From: JAATGA01 sp047605605
GTDB lineage: Bacteria > Pseudomonadota > Alphaproteobacteria > Rhodobacterales > Rhodobacteraceae
Direction: 5' to 3'
DNA: 46,261 nt
Assembly: GCA_047605605.1 (NCBI GenBank)
Contig: JASGFG010000024.1
Coordinates: 1-46,261, forward strand
A model generated the notes under the pieces. That model was given only the letters and a program-made list of their open reading frames with translations. It was not told the origin of the DNA and did no database searches. This document shows, one piece after another, positions 1-7,911 of this stretch; the first letter of the stretch is position 1; every line of letters begins with the position of its first letter. The position numbers were made by a program, and so were the translations under genes.

Positions 1-19
1 CTGCGCCTATCTTGGCCGT

Positions 20-182
20 CGGCGGGTTCTGCTCCTCTCGTGCGAGGCACTTTTTCCAGTGGCCGATAAGCACTTCCGAGGGGGCTGGCTCTGCCGGGAT
101 CCTGGTCCCGGTATCTGGCGCCCACCTGACATGTCAGGCTCTCGGGAAACTCACGTCTTCACGGTTGCTGCGGTTCCCGCCA
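20..182 (+). ncRNA. Structured RNA candidate, possibly 6S RNA
   Basis: No convincing protein lies here, but the plus strand can fold into a rod. GGCGGG at 21-26 pairs with CCCGCC at 176-181, enclosing about 160 nt, the size expected for 6S RNA. CCGAG at 76-80 pairs with CTCGG at 141-145, CCGGGA/TCCCGG forms a hairpin near 94-111, and CCTGACATGTCAGG near 125-138 is a perfect palindrome. The order GCCGATA, then TGGCGCCC, then a short palindromic hairpin resembles the middle of E. coli 6S RNA. 6S RNA binds sigma70 RNA polymerase in stationary phase. The identity is inferred from this loose resemblance; another structured RNA is possible. Confidence 0.42.
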
Positions 183-214
183 CTTTCGCCGCCGTCGCCC
201 ACGCGTGGCGCATG

Positions 215-242
215 AAAAAAGGGGGCAGGTCGCCCCGCCCCC
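215..242 (-). terminator. Intrinsic terminator of the DUF481 gene
   Basis: On the minus strand GGGGGC (242-237) pairs with GCCCCC (226-221) and is followed by six T (220-215). It lies 26 bases after the stop codon of the DUF481 gene, so it is the natural end of that transcript. Confidence 0.85.
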
Positions 243-268
243 GGTCACTCGTTACATCCAGTCGACCC

Positions 269-1138
269 TTAGAACCCGTAGACCAGCGACACGCCCAGCT
301 TGTTGTCGGTGCGGATCGCGCGGCTTTCGTTATAGTCGGTCAGATAGCTGACCCGGGTCGCAAAGGCGTCGGTCATCTTGAAGTTGATGCCCAGGTCGTT
401 GTTCACCCGCAGCGCGCTGTCCGATTTCAGCACGTCGGTGTCCATGGTCAGGAACACCGTGTCCGAGAACGCCTTGTAGAACCGAGACGAGGCGATATAG
501 CCCGCCTCGGTATCGGAGTCGCCATCACCGTATTTCAGATAGCTGATGCCGACACCGGCCTGCACGCGCCAGGTGATGTCGGGCTCGTTGATCACGCGAT
601 AGCCGGGACCAAAGCCCAGGAACCCGTCCTGCTTGACCTTTTGGTCCAGGGTGATGCCCTTGTCGATGTCCTCGGCCGTCAGCTCATCACCCAGGCCGTC
701 GGTCACGATCCGCCCCAGCACAAAGCCATAGAAGCGATCATTGAAGTAATAGTTCATGTCGTAGACGCCGAAGGTATCTTCTTGCGTGGCGTTATTGTCC
801 TCTTCGGCAAAATCCAGCGCCAGGGTGATGGTCTGCACCATCGGACCCGAGGCATAGCGCAGCCGCCCGCCGATGGTCAGTTCCTGCGACTCGGTATTGC
901 CGGAATAGCCGGTATAGCCCAGCGACAGGCCGCCCGACAGGCCGGGACGGTATTCGGGATTGCCGAAACGCCCGGCATCGCGCGACCGGTTCATGTCGCG
1001 CTGCACGTCATACTGGATGTCGTCCACCCGGTCCTCGATGGCCTGCTGGCCGGTCAGCGTCGCCTGCGCCATCGCAGCCCCGCCGCCCGCCATCAGCGCC
1101 AGAACCGATGCGCCCGCGATGCGAGAGATGTTCGTCAT
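269..1138 (-). CDS. DUF481 outer-membrane beta-barrel protein
   Basis: A 289-residue exported protein. Residues 1 to about 25 form a signal peptide (basic start, hydrophobic core, AMAQA before the cleavage zone). The rest is rich in alternating polar and aromatic strands, with GGLSLGYTGYSGNTES near residue 70 and a C-terminal phenylalanine (VYGF), as expected for an outer-membrane barrel of the DUF481/YdiY family. The function of this family is not well defined. The start at 1138 was chosen over an in-frame ATG 177 bases upstream because it carries the signal peptide directly and is preceded by AAAGGAAC as ribosome binding site. The gene stands alone and ends at a strong terminator. Confidence 0.9.
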   Translation of the reverse strand: MTNISRIAGASVLALMAGGGAAMAQATLTGQQAIEDRVDDIQYDVQRDMNRSRDAGRFGNPEYRPGLSGGLSLGYTGYSGNTESQELTIGGRLRYASGPMVQTITLALDFAEEDNNATQEDTFGVYDMNYYFNDRFYGFVLGRIVTDGLGDELTAEDIDKGITLDQKVKQDGFLGFGPGYRVINEPDITWRVQAGVGISYLKYGDGDSDTEAGYIASSRFYKAFSDTVFLTMDTDVLKSDSALRVNNDLGINFKMTDAFATRVSYLTDYNESRAIRTDNKLGVSLVYGF

Positions 1139-1392
1139 GTCCTGTTCCTTTCGACTGATTACCCACGCACCGCCACCTGCGGCCCGCAGACCCGCCTTCG
1201 GGGTCGGGGAAGAACTAGGCGTGGGATTTTCAACGAAAAGGGGCGCAATCCCTTGCGGCCAGGGGGTTGCGGAAACCCGCAAACGAGGGGGCGGCAAGCG
1301 GCGAAAATTCGCCATGCAGTTGTAACAAATGCCGCGGGTTCCCCTGCGTCACCCTGTGAGGCGTTGCAGCCATGCCGCAGGTTGCGGGACGA

Positions 1393-1695
1393 TCAGCGCC
1401 GGGCCGTGGCGCGGATCAGCGCAGGCTCGGGGCGGACCACGGGCGCGCGGGTGCCGCCGCGCGGGCCATCGTCGCGCTCGGCCATGCCCATGATGCGGAT
1501 GGCGAACTGCACGCCGGCAAAGACGATGCCGTTGAACATGAACATCATCAGCGCGGCCAGCCAGCCCTTGTCGGTCTCAAGGATCAGATGCCGCAGCCCT
1601 GCCACGTCCAGCCAGACGAGGCCCGCGACAAAGACCGCCGATATGGCAAAGCCGATGGCGACGCTGATGATATAAAGGCGGACAAGCTTGGGCAT
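1393..1695 (-). CDS. Small two-span membrane protein, unknown function
   Basis: A 100-residue protein with two hydrophobic segments, about residues 8-30 and 44-68, joined by a short loop, and a basic, Arg/Pro-rich C-terminal tail from about residue 73. No catalytic motif is visible and I do not recognise a named family. It has coding character (MPKLVRLYIISVAIGFAI start, conventional codon use) and lies alone, codirectional with its neighbours. GGAAAG upstream of 1695 can serve as a ribosome binding site. A role as a membrane-anchored accessory protein is only a guess. Confidence 0.7.
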   Translation of the reverse strand: MPKLVRLYIISVAIGFAISAVFVAGLVWLDVAGLRHLILETDKGWLAALMMFMFNGIVFAGVQFAIRIMGMAERDDGPRGGTRAPVVRPEPALIRATARR

Positions 1696-1776
1696 GGGGC
1701 TTTCCTCGGTCTGCCGGGGCAGTCTAGCACAGACCGGCCTTCGGGAAAGGGGCGCATCGCCGCAGGCCCCCGGCGC

Positions 1777-2169
1777 TCAGTCGACCGGGCGGGCAAAGAC
1801 GAGGGGGGCGATGTCCGGCCCGGTCAGGGTCAGCCGGTCGGGCGCGGTGATCTCGGCCCGTGTGACCTTTTCCAGCATGGCAAGAAAGGCCGCCTCCTTG
1901 TCCAGATCCGGGCAGGCCATCATCGTCGCACCGACGGGGCCGATGCGGAACTCGGGCAGGGTCGATTTCAGTTCGGCGAACCAGCGGTTGCAGGGCCCCT
2001 GCCCCGAGATGCGGGCCGGATCGTCGAAGGCGATGGTAACGCTGCTACCATAGGGCGCATCGTCATTCGCGACGATCCGCCATTCAATGGCCCTGTAATC
2101 CGGCGGCACCTCGGCCCCGGCACCACAGACCCACAGCAGCAGGGGCGCGACGGCAAGGGTCTTTTTCAT
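1777..2169 (-). CDS. META/HslJ-domain exported protein
   Basis: A 130-residue protein with a signal peptide (residues 1-19, ending in GAGA before EVPPDY). The mature part carries the META-domain signature: GPCNRWFAEL, an IGPVGATMMACPD strand and a following helix with E and a leucine pattern (EAAFLAMLEKV). META proteins such as HslJ are periplasmic or membrane-associated and are linked to stress or antibiotic tolerance in a few bacteria; the biochemical role is unknown. The start at 2169 is preceded by GGAGA at good spacing; an upstream ATG at 2196 would give a non-signal extension. It follows nusB by 161 bases on the same strand, with no clear terminator between. Confidence 0.85.
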   Translation of the reverse strand: MKKTLAVAPLLLWVCGAGAEVPPDYRAIEWRIVANDDAPYGSSVTIAFDDPARISGQGPCNRWFAELKSTLPEFRIGPVGATMMACPDLDKEAAFLAMLEKVTRAEITAPDRLTLTGPDIAPLVFARPVD

Positions 2170-2330
2170 GACATTTCTCCGGCGGATACGGCCCAAGGGT
2201 GCGCCCGTTTCGCCGCCGGTTCAAGGCCCGCATGGGCCACTGTGCTGCATGGGGATCTGCGGGCGAACGGCAGCGATGACCCGCCGCCGTCCCCTTTCGC
2301 CACCGGCCCCTGCCGGGGGCAGAGCGCGGT

Positions 2331-2789
2331 TCAGAACGCCTCAGGCCGGGCCTCGCGCGCCATGTGGTCCAGCACGGCATTGACGAATTTCGGCTCTTTC
2401 CCGTCGGGGAAGAACGCCTTGGCCACGTCGACAAATTCGGTGATCACCACCTTGGGCGGGGTCGGCAGGCCGACGAGTTCGCCCCCCGCCGCGCGGAACA
2501 GCGCCCGCAGCACCGGGTCGATCCGGTCGATGGGCCATTTCGCCACCAGCGCCCGGTCGGTCATCTGGTCGATCCGTGCCTGCCAGTTCACCGCATGGTC
2601 GATCAGCGACCGGAAATGGCTGGCATCGCCCTCGGCCATTTCCTCGCCGGTTTCCATCACCTCGCCAAAGCGGTGGTCAAGGAATTCGTTCACCACCCGC
2701 TCGACCGTCTGGCTGGAAGCTTCCATCTGGTAAAGCGCCTGCACGGCGTAAAGCCGGGCGGCCGACCGCATCTGTTTCCTGTCGGTCAT
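2331..2789 (-). CDS. nusB: Transcription antitermination factor NusB
   Basis: NusB binds boxA RNA together with NusE (S10) and supports processive antitermination at rRNA operons. The 152-residue product has the family helical layout: SAARLYAVQALYQME near the start, LIDHAVNWQARID in the middle, and the conserved WPIDRIDPVLRALFRAA followed by PPKVVITEFVDVAKAFFPDGKEPKFVNAVLD. The length is normal for the family. The start ATG overlaps the ribH stop codon by four bases (ATGA), which fixes the start at 2789 and indicates translational coupling. A ribH-nusB pair at the end of a riboflavin operon is a common arrangement in proteobacteria. Confidence 0.96.
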   Translation of the reverse strand: MTDRKQMRSAARLYAVQALYQMEASSQTVERVVNEFLDHRFGEVMETGEEMAEGDASHFRSLIDHAVNWQARIDQMTDRALVAKWPIDRIDPVLRALFRAAGGELVGLPTPPKVVITEFVDVAKAFFPDGKEPKFVNAVLDHMAREARPEAF

Positions 2790-3310
2790 GCGCGAAAGGT
2801 CTCCGGCGGGGCGGTGCGGAAACCGATGCCCTTTTTCGCCCCCGCCCAACGGCGCGACAGCGCGATCAGATGCAGCGCCGCGGCGGCGGCACCGCCACCC
2901 TTGTTCTGGCCCGCGGGATCGGCCCGCACCTCGGCCTGGGGGCGGTTTTCCACCGTCAGGATGCCGTTGCCGATGCAGGCGCCTTGCAGGCCCAACAGGG
3001 CGATCCCGCGCGAACTGTCGTTGCACACCGTATCGTAATGCGTGGTCTCGCCCCGGATCACGCAGCCAAGCGCGACATAGCCGTCGTAGTTCGACTGCCG
3101 TTCGGCCATGGCGATGGCGGTCGGCACCTCCAGCGCGCCGGGCACCTCGACCAGATCGACCTCGGCCCCGCAGGCGGCGGCGGTGGCCCGCGCCCCGGCG
3201 ACCAGATTGTCGGCGATGTCCTTGTAATAAGGCGCGACGACGATCAGCAGCTTGACCGGCTTGTCAAAGCTCGGCAGCGGCAGGGTGTAATGGCTTTCAT
3301 GTCCGGCCAT
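2786..3310 (-). CDS. ribH: 6,7-dimethyl-8-ribityllumazine synthase RibH
   Basis: Lumazine synthase condenses 5-amino-6-ribitylamino-uracil with 3,4-dihydroxy-2-butanone 4-phosphate, the penultimate step of riboflavin synthesis. The 174-residue protein shows the substrate loops VPGALEVP (56-63) and GCVIRGETTHYD (82-93) with the catalytic histidine H91, and the NGILTVEN segment. The C-terminal helix continues into a short tail, making it slightly longer than the usual 155-160 residues. It lies 3 bases downstream of ribB and overlaps nusB by four bases, so all three are likely read from one message. Confidence 0.96.
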   Translation of the reverse strand: MAGHESHYTLPLPSFDKPVKLLIVVAPYYKDIADNLVAGARATAAACGAEVDLVEVPGALEVPTAIAMAERQSNYDGYVALGCVIRGETTHYDTVCNDSSRGIALLGLQGACIGNGILTVENRPQAEVRADPAGQNKGGGAAAAALHLIALSRRWAGAKKGIGFRTAPPETFRA

Positions 3311-3313
3311 GGT

Positions 3314-4417
3314 TCACTCCGGTATCTTGCGGGTGCCCGCGATGGAAAGGCCATAGGCATCCAGACCGATGACGGTTTTCGGCGCGGCCGAGTTCGTCAC
3401 CAGCGTGATCTTCGACAGGCCAAGCGCCGCCATCATCTGCGCGCCCAACCCGTATTGCCGCAGCGTCTGGGGCGAGGCCTCGTCCTCCAGCACCAGATGT
3501 TTCGTCGTGTCGCGCAGCAGGATGATCGCGCCGCGGCCTTCGTCCGCAATCACATTCATCGCGCGCTGCAATTCGCCGACATGATCGGCGCCGATGCCCA
3601 GAACATCCTCCAGCGGGTTCAGCGCATGGATGCGCACCAGCACCGGGTCGTCGCCCGAGAGGTCGCCCTTGGTCAGCGCGACATGTTCCGTCCCCTGCGC
3701 CTCGTCGGCAAAGATGCGCATCACCCATTCGCCGCCATGGGTCGAATGCACCCGGCGGACCGAGCGTTCGCGCACAAGGTTGTCGTGGCGGCGGCGATAG
3801 GCGATCAGGTCGGATATGGTGCCGATCTTGATCCCGTGCCTTTGGCCAAAGGCGATCAGGTCCGGCAGGCGGGCCATGGTGCCGTCGTCGTTCATCACCT
3901 CGCAGATGACGCCCGCGGGTTTCAGCCCGGCAAGGCGCGACACGTCCACCGCCGCCTCGGTATGGCCGGCGCGCACCAGCACACCGCCGTCGCGGGCGCG
4001 CAGCGGGAAGACATGGCCCGGCGTCGCCAGATCCTGCGGCCCCTTCGCCTCGTCGATGGCGACGGCGACGGTGATGGCGCGGTCCTTGGCCGAGATGCCG
4101 GTTTCCACCCCCTCGCGCGCCTCGATCGAGACGGTGAAGGCGGTTTCGTGCCGGCTGGAGTTCTTGGACGCCATCAGCGGCAGGTTCAGCGCGTCGATCC
4201 GCGCGCCGGTCAGCGCCAGACAGATCAGCCCGCGCCCGTGCGTCGCCATGAAGTTGATGGCGGCGGCATCGGCCATTTCGGCGGGGATCACCAGATCCCC
4301 CTCGTTCTCGCGATCCTCGTGGTCGACAAGGATGAACATCTTGCCGGCGCGGGCGTCGGCAATGATCTCCTCGACCGACGAGATGGCGTCGGAATATTCG
4401 GTCTTGTGTCCGGTCAT
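3314..4417 (-). CDS. ribB: 3,4-dihydroxy-2-butanone-4-phosphate synthase RibB fused to a degenerate GTP cyclohydrolase II domain
   Basis: The N-terminal half (about residues 1-205) is DHBP synthase, which makes the four-carbon precursor of riboflavin from ribulose 5-phosphate; it carries DHEDRENEGDLVIPAE, ATHGRGLICLAL and GHTEAAVDVSRLAGL. The C-terminal half (about 210-367) aligns in layout with GTP cyclohydrolase II (RibA) but lacks its zinc cysteines: where active RibA has Cys in the ECLTGD and CDCG motifs, this protein reads HALNPLEDVLGIGADHVGEL. The second domain is therefore expected to be inactive as a cyclohydrolase, like the RibBX variant described in Proteobacteria. A separate ribA must exist elsewhere. 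The start at 4417 is preferred; an in-frame ATG at 4429 is possible. Confidence 0.93.
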   Translation of the reverse strand: MTGHKTEYSDAISSVEEIIADARAGKMFILVDHEDRENEGDLVIPAEMADAAAINFMATHGRGLICLALTGARIDALNLPLMASKNSSRHETAFTVSIEAREGVETGISAKDRAITVAVAIDEAKGPQDLATPGHVFPLRARDGGVLVRAGHTEAAVDVSRLAGLKPAGVICEVMNDDGTMARLPDLIAFGQRHGIKIGTISDLIAYRRRHDNLVRERSVRRVHSTHGGEWVMRIFADEAQGTEHVALTKGDLSGDDPVLVRIHALNPLEDVLGIGADHVGELQRAMNVIADEGRGAIILLRDTTKHLVLEDEASPQTLRQYGLGAQMMAALGLSKITLVTNSAAPKTVIGLDAYGLSIAGTRKIPE

Positions 4418-4520
4418 CGGGTTCCCCATCCGCGCGCGGGCCAACGCCGCAGGTTTCGCCTGCCTTAGCGCAAGCCCGGCCCGAAGGCCAGTGCCCCGCC
4501 GCACAGTCGCCCTGCGCAGA

Positions 4521-5093
4521 TCAGCCGAAATACCGTTCGGCCGACAGGTAGAAGGCCAGCCGCCCCGCCGCCAGCCAGTCGCGTTCCTGCGCCATGTCGC
4601 CGATCAGGATCACCCGGTCCGACGGTGTGGTCCCAAGTGCGGCGCGCAAGGCATCGCGGGCCTGTCCGAAACTTCCCAGGGCGGCGGGCGCCGGAAACGC
4701 CCCGTCCAGCAGCGGCACCGCCGCCTGCAACATGCCCGCCGACAGCGGCGCGCTGGCCAGACCCAGCCGCCCGCAGGCGCGGATCGCCGCCAGCCGCGCC
4801 TCGCGGTCCTGCGGCAGCGCGGGGCGGTTCGGCATCACCCGCAGCGCGTTCGACGAAAACAGAAAGGCCACCACATCATGCCCCGATGCGGCGCGGACCG
4901 AGGCATAGGTCCGGTAATCCAGCCCCAGTTCCGCCGCGCGACGGACGCGCAGGCGCACCACCTCGATCGGCAGGGTGGGCAGCAGGCTGGCCCGCGCCGC
5001 CGACCAGCAATGCCGCCGCCAGCTGCGCCCGCCCGCCATCGAGGGGCCGCCGTTGTGACCGATGCCCGCCGCCGCTTTGGACCCGCCGGTCAT
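4521..5093 (-). CDS. Unknown protein inside the riboflavin operon
   Basis: A 190-residue protein between ribE and ribB. The N-terminus contains GIGHNGGPS, a short motif I know from many otherwise unrelated alphaproteobacterial proteins. The remainder is mostly helical and alanine-rich with LPIEVVRLRVRRAAELGLDYRTYASVR and a later VILIGDMAQERDWLAAGR. No catalytic motif is obvious. ATG at 5093 overlaps the ribE stop codon (ATGA), which favours it over the ATG at 5099. Position implies cotranscription with riboflavin genes, but a role in that pathway is only inferred. Confidence 0.8.
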   Translation of the reverse strand: MTGGSKAAAGIGHNGGPSMAGGRSWRRHCWSAARASLLPTLPIEVVRLRVRRAAELGLDYRTYASVRAASGHDVVAFLFSSNALRVMPNRPALPQDREARLAAIRACGRLGLASAPLSAGMLQAAVPLLDGAFPAPAALGSFGQARDALRAALGTTPSDRVILIGDMAQERDWLAAGRLAFYLSAERYFG

Positions 5094-5686
5094 GCCCATT
5101 CCCGCAGGCGGGCGACATAGCGGGCCATCGTATCGACCTCCAGGTTGACCAGATCGCCCGGCTTCACCTGCCCCCAGGTCGTGACCTTTTGCGTATGAGG
5201 GATGAAGTTGATGCCGAACTCGCGCCCGTTCACCTCGTTCACCGTCAGCGAGGTGCCGTTCAGCGCGACCGACCCCTTGGGCGCGATGAACTTCGCCAGA
5301 TCCTCGGGCGCGCGAAAGGTGACGCGCAGGCTGTCGCCGTCGGGCGCGACGCGGATCACCTCGGCCACGCCATCGACATGGCCGGAAACGATATGCCCGC
5401 CCAGTTCGTCCCCCACCCGCAGGGCGCGCTCCAGGTTCAACCGTTTACCCGCCTGCCAGCCGGCAAGGTTGGTCTTGCTGACCGTCTCGGCGCTGATTTC
5501 CACGTCGAACCAGTTCTTCGGGGCGGTGCCGGTGCCGATCACCGTCAGACAGACCCCTTCGCAGGCGATCGAGGCGCCAAGGTCGACCCCGGCCACATCA
5601 TAGGCGGTGCCGATGCGCGCGCGCAGATCGCCGCGCTGTTCCAGTTCCAGCACCTCGCCCATGTCGGTGACGATTCCGGTGAACAT
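5090..5686 (-). CDS. ribE: Riboflavin synthase alpha subunit RibE
   Basis: Riboflavin synthase dismutates two molecules of 6,7-dimethyl-8-ribityllumazine to riboflavin and the pyrimidine precursor. The 198-residue protein has the two internally related barrel repeats: MFTGIVTDMGEV at the start with CEGVCLTVIG, and the second copy beginning GGHIVSGHVDGVAEV near residue 97 with LNGTSLTVNEVNG. The length is typical. GGAGG lies 8 bases before the ATG at 5686, so the upstream in-frame ATG at 5737 is rejected. It is the first gene of the ribE-unknown-ribB-ribH-nusB run in this window. Confidence 0.96.
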   Translation of the reverse strand: MFTGIVTDMGEVLELEQRGDLRARIGTAYDVAGVDLGASIACEGVCLTVIGTGTAPKNWFDVEISAETVSKTNLAGWQAGKRLNLERALRVGDELGGHIVSGHVDGVAEVIRVAPDGDSLRVTFRAPEDLAKFIAPKGSVALNGTSLTVNEVNGREFGINFIPHTQKVTTWGQVKPGDLVNLEVDTMARYVARLREWA

Positions 5687-5723
5687 GCGTGACCTCCGTT
5701 TCCTGCGGACCCTGAAATGCGAA

Positions 5724-5748
5724 CGGGACGGCCGCAAGGACCGTCCCG
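5724..5748 (-). terminator. Hairpin after the sorted-protein gene
   Basis: CGGGACGG (5724-5731) and CCGTCCCG (5741-5748) form an 8-bp stem with a 9-base loop, 50 bases after the stop of the gene at 5798-6307 and before ribE. The following minus-strand bases (GTTCGCATTTC) are only moderately T-rich, so it is a weak terminator candidate. Confidence 0.5.
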
Positions 5749-5797
5749 CCCGGCAGGACCGATGTGTCGATCCCGCCCCGACATGTCAAGCCAAGGC

Positions 5798-6307
5798 TCA
5801 GGCCCGGCGACGGCGCGAGGCGACACCCAGACCGCCCAGAGCCGCCGCCAGCAGCGGCAGCGCGGCCGGAACCGGAACCGAGGCAGTGTCGTCGCTGACG
5901 CGGAAGGCATAGTTGGTGAACTGCGACCCGATCGCCCAGTCCCGGACATAGGCCGAGGTATCGCCGGGGCTCAGATACTGGCCGCCGGTGCTGACGGCAT
6001 AGTCCTGAGCAACGACCGTGCCGCAGGGGAAGACCCCGCCACAGGCGCCGCCCCAGGTGCTGACCCAGGCCGAAAAGTCGATGTCGTTCACCAGATCGCT
6101 GATGGTCGAGATCACATAGTCCCCCGCGGTGCCGCCGAACAATGCCGCCGCCGCCTCTTGCCCGGTATAGGCAGATGGCGCATCCCACCACGACGCCCCC
6201 TGATCGACCGTCCACGAGCCGACATAGCTGTAGGTGGCAGCATCTGCCGCGCCCGCCATCGTCACCGCGCCCAGCAGGGCCGCGGCCAGTGTAGTTCCAA
6301 GTTTCAT
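5798..6307 (-). CDS. Exported protein with VPxPA C-terminal sorting signal
   Basis: A 169-residue protein with a signal peptide (residues 1-23, AGAADAA) and a tripartite C-terminus: VPVPAALPLL, a hydrophobic span, then RRRR. This matches the VPLPA-type variant of PEP-CTERM sorting signals common in Rhodobacterales, which are thought to be processed by an exosortase-like enzyme at the inner membrane. The mature part contains aromatic, Gly- and Ser-rich segments and two cysteines (GGACGGVFPCG); I do not recognise a function. GGAGG stands before the ATG at 6307. No exosortase gene is in the window. Confidence 0.85.
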   Translation of the reverse strand: MKLGTTLAAALLGAVTMAGAADAATYSYVGSWTVDQGASWWDAPSAYTGQEAAAALFGGTAGDYVISTISDLVNDIDFSAWVSTWGGACGGVFPCGTVVAQDYAVSTGGQYLSPGDTSAYVRDWAIGSQFTNYAFRVSDDTASVPVPAALPLLAAALGGLGVASRRRRA

Positions 6308-6525
6308 AAAATCCTCCAGATGAAAGAAGCTAATTCCGCCTGATGGTCTAGAGGAACATCTTGTTGCAATTGGGGCCGCGCACACCGATTGTTGGAAACA
6401 TTCGCGGCCCGCGGCGTGTCATTCCCATCCGTTGGCCACGCGCGCGACACAATCGCGGCGCGTCATTCGACAAGCGGCGACTCGGCCGCAAAAGGCAGGA
6501 CAAAGGGCAACACGGCCACGACACG

Positions 6526-7815
6526 ATGCAGGACCAGGCTGACCAGCGCCATTTCCTTTTCCTTCAGGGCCCGCACGGTCCCTGGTTCCACCAGCTTGCG
6601 CGGATGCTGTCGGCGGCGGGCGGGCGCGTCTGGCGCGTGGGATTCAACCGCGGCGACCGGGTGTTCTGGCCCGACGGCGCCAGCTATGTCCCGTGGCGCG
6701 GCACAGCCGCCGAATGGCCCGGCGCCGTGGCCGCGCTGATCCGGGAAAAGTCGATCACCGATCTGGTCCTTTATGGCGACACCCGCCCCATCCATGCGCA
6801 GGCGGTTCAGGCGGCGCAGGCGGCCGGTCTGCGCATCCATGTGTTCGAGGAGGGCTATCTGCGCCCCTGGTGGATCACCTATGAACGCGGCGGGTCGAAC
6901 GGCAATTCGCGGCTGATGCAGCTTTCGGTGGCCGAAATGCAGCAGGCGCTGGCCCTGTCGGACACCGACCAGCCCGATCCCCCCTCGCACTGGGGCGACA
7001 TGCGCCAGCACATCTTCTGGGGCGCGATCTATCACTGGTTCGTGCTGACCGGGTTCCGGGACTATCGCAATTTCCGCCCGCATCGCACGCTGAGCGTGCG
7101 GCAGGAATTCGCGCTGTATCTGAAGCGGCTGGCGCTTTTGCCGGTGCACAGATGGGAACGCATCCTCGCGACATGGCGCATCCGGCGCGGGGGCTTTCCC
7201 TATCATCTTGCGCTCTTGCAGCTGGAACACGATTCGAGCTTTCAGATGCATTCGCCCTTTGCGACGATGACCGAATTCCTGGCCATCCTGATGGAAGGCT
7301 TCGCCGCCGGCGCGCCGCGGCATCATCATCTGGTGTTCAAGGCCCACCCGCTGGAGGATGGGCGCGTTCCCGTCGCGCATGAAATCCGCAGGCTGGCGCG
7401 CGAACACGGCGTGGCGCATCGCGTCCATTTCGTGCGCGGCGGCAAGCTGGCGCAGTTGATGAACCACGCGCGCAGCGCCGTCACCGTCAATTCCACCGCC
7501 GGGCAGCAGGCGCTCTGGCGGGGGCTGCCGCTCAAGACCTTTGGCGCGGCGGTCTATGCCAAGCCGGAATTCGTCTCGCCCCAGCCGCTGGCCGAATTCT
7601 TCGCAGCCCCCGCCCGCCCCGACAGCCGGGCCTATCGCGATTTCCGCCGCTATCTGCTGGAAACCAGCCAGGTGCCGGGCGGGTTCTACTCGTCCCGCGG
7701 GCGGCGGGCCCTGCTGCGGCAGGTCGTGGACATGATGCTGGCGGCCGAGGACCCCTATGAGGCGCTGCCCCTGGGCAAAGCGGCACCAAGGCAACAGTTG
7801 CGGCTCGTGAACTGA
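6526..7815 (+). CDS. kpsS: Capsule polysaccharide transferase KpsS
   Basis: KpsS and KpsC are cytoplasmic beta-Kdo transferases that build the oligo-Kdo linker on the lipid anchor of group 2 type capsules. The 429-residue product begins HFLFLQGPHGPWFHQLARML and carries family motifs RIHVFEEGYLRPWWITYERGG (near 105), LVFKAHPLEDGR (near 270) and VTVNSTAGQQALWRGLPLKTFG (near 315). The length is normal for KpsS. No strong ribosome binding site precedes ATG 6526, so the exact start is less certain. It is followed by an export lipoprotein and kpsC on the same strand, forming a capsule gene set. Confidence 0.9.
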   Translation: MQDQADQRHFLFLQGPHGPWFHQLARMLSAAGGRVWRVGFNRGDRVFWPDGASYVPWRGTAAEWPGAVAALIREKSITDLVLYGDTRPIHAQAVQAAQAAGLRIHVFEEGYLRPWWITYERGGSNGNSRLMQLSVAEMQQALALSDTDQPDPPSHWGDMRQHIFWGAIYHWFVLTGFRDYRNFRPHRTLSVRQEFALYLKRLALLPVHRWERILATWRIRRGGFPYHLALLQLEHDSSFQMHSPFATMTEFLAILMEGFAAGAPRHHHLVFKAHPLEDGRVPVAHEIRRLAREHGVAHRVHFVRGGKLAQLMNHARSAVTVNSTAGQQALWRGLPLKTFGAAVYAKPEFVSPQPLAEFFAAPARPDSRAYRDFRRYLLETSQVPGGFYSSRGRRALLRQVVDMMLAAEDPYEALPLGKAAPRQQLRLVN

Positions 7816-7911
7816 CCGGATCGCGACATTCTGGCAATTTCGCCAGTCATTGTGTAGCGTTGCCCCCAAAATCACATCCGTCGGGATGACCGGACTGAGG
7901 GGACGCGGGCA

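Noticed and set aside
59..1675. Plus-strand frame crossing the left RNA candidate and the DUF481 gene
   Set aside because: Antisense to a gene with signal peptide and terminator; no ribosome binding site or motif.
2576..4468. Long plus-strand open frame over the rib genes (630 codons)
   Set aside because: Antisense to nusB, ribH and ribB, all clear genes; the translation is Arg/His/Gly-rich without motifs, as expected for a GC-rich shadow.
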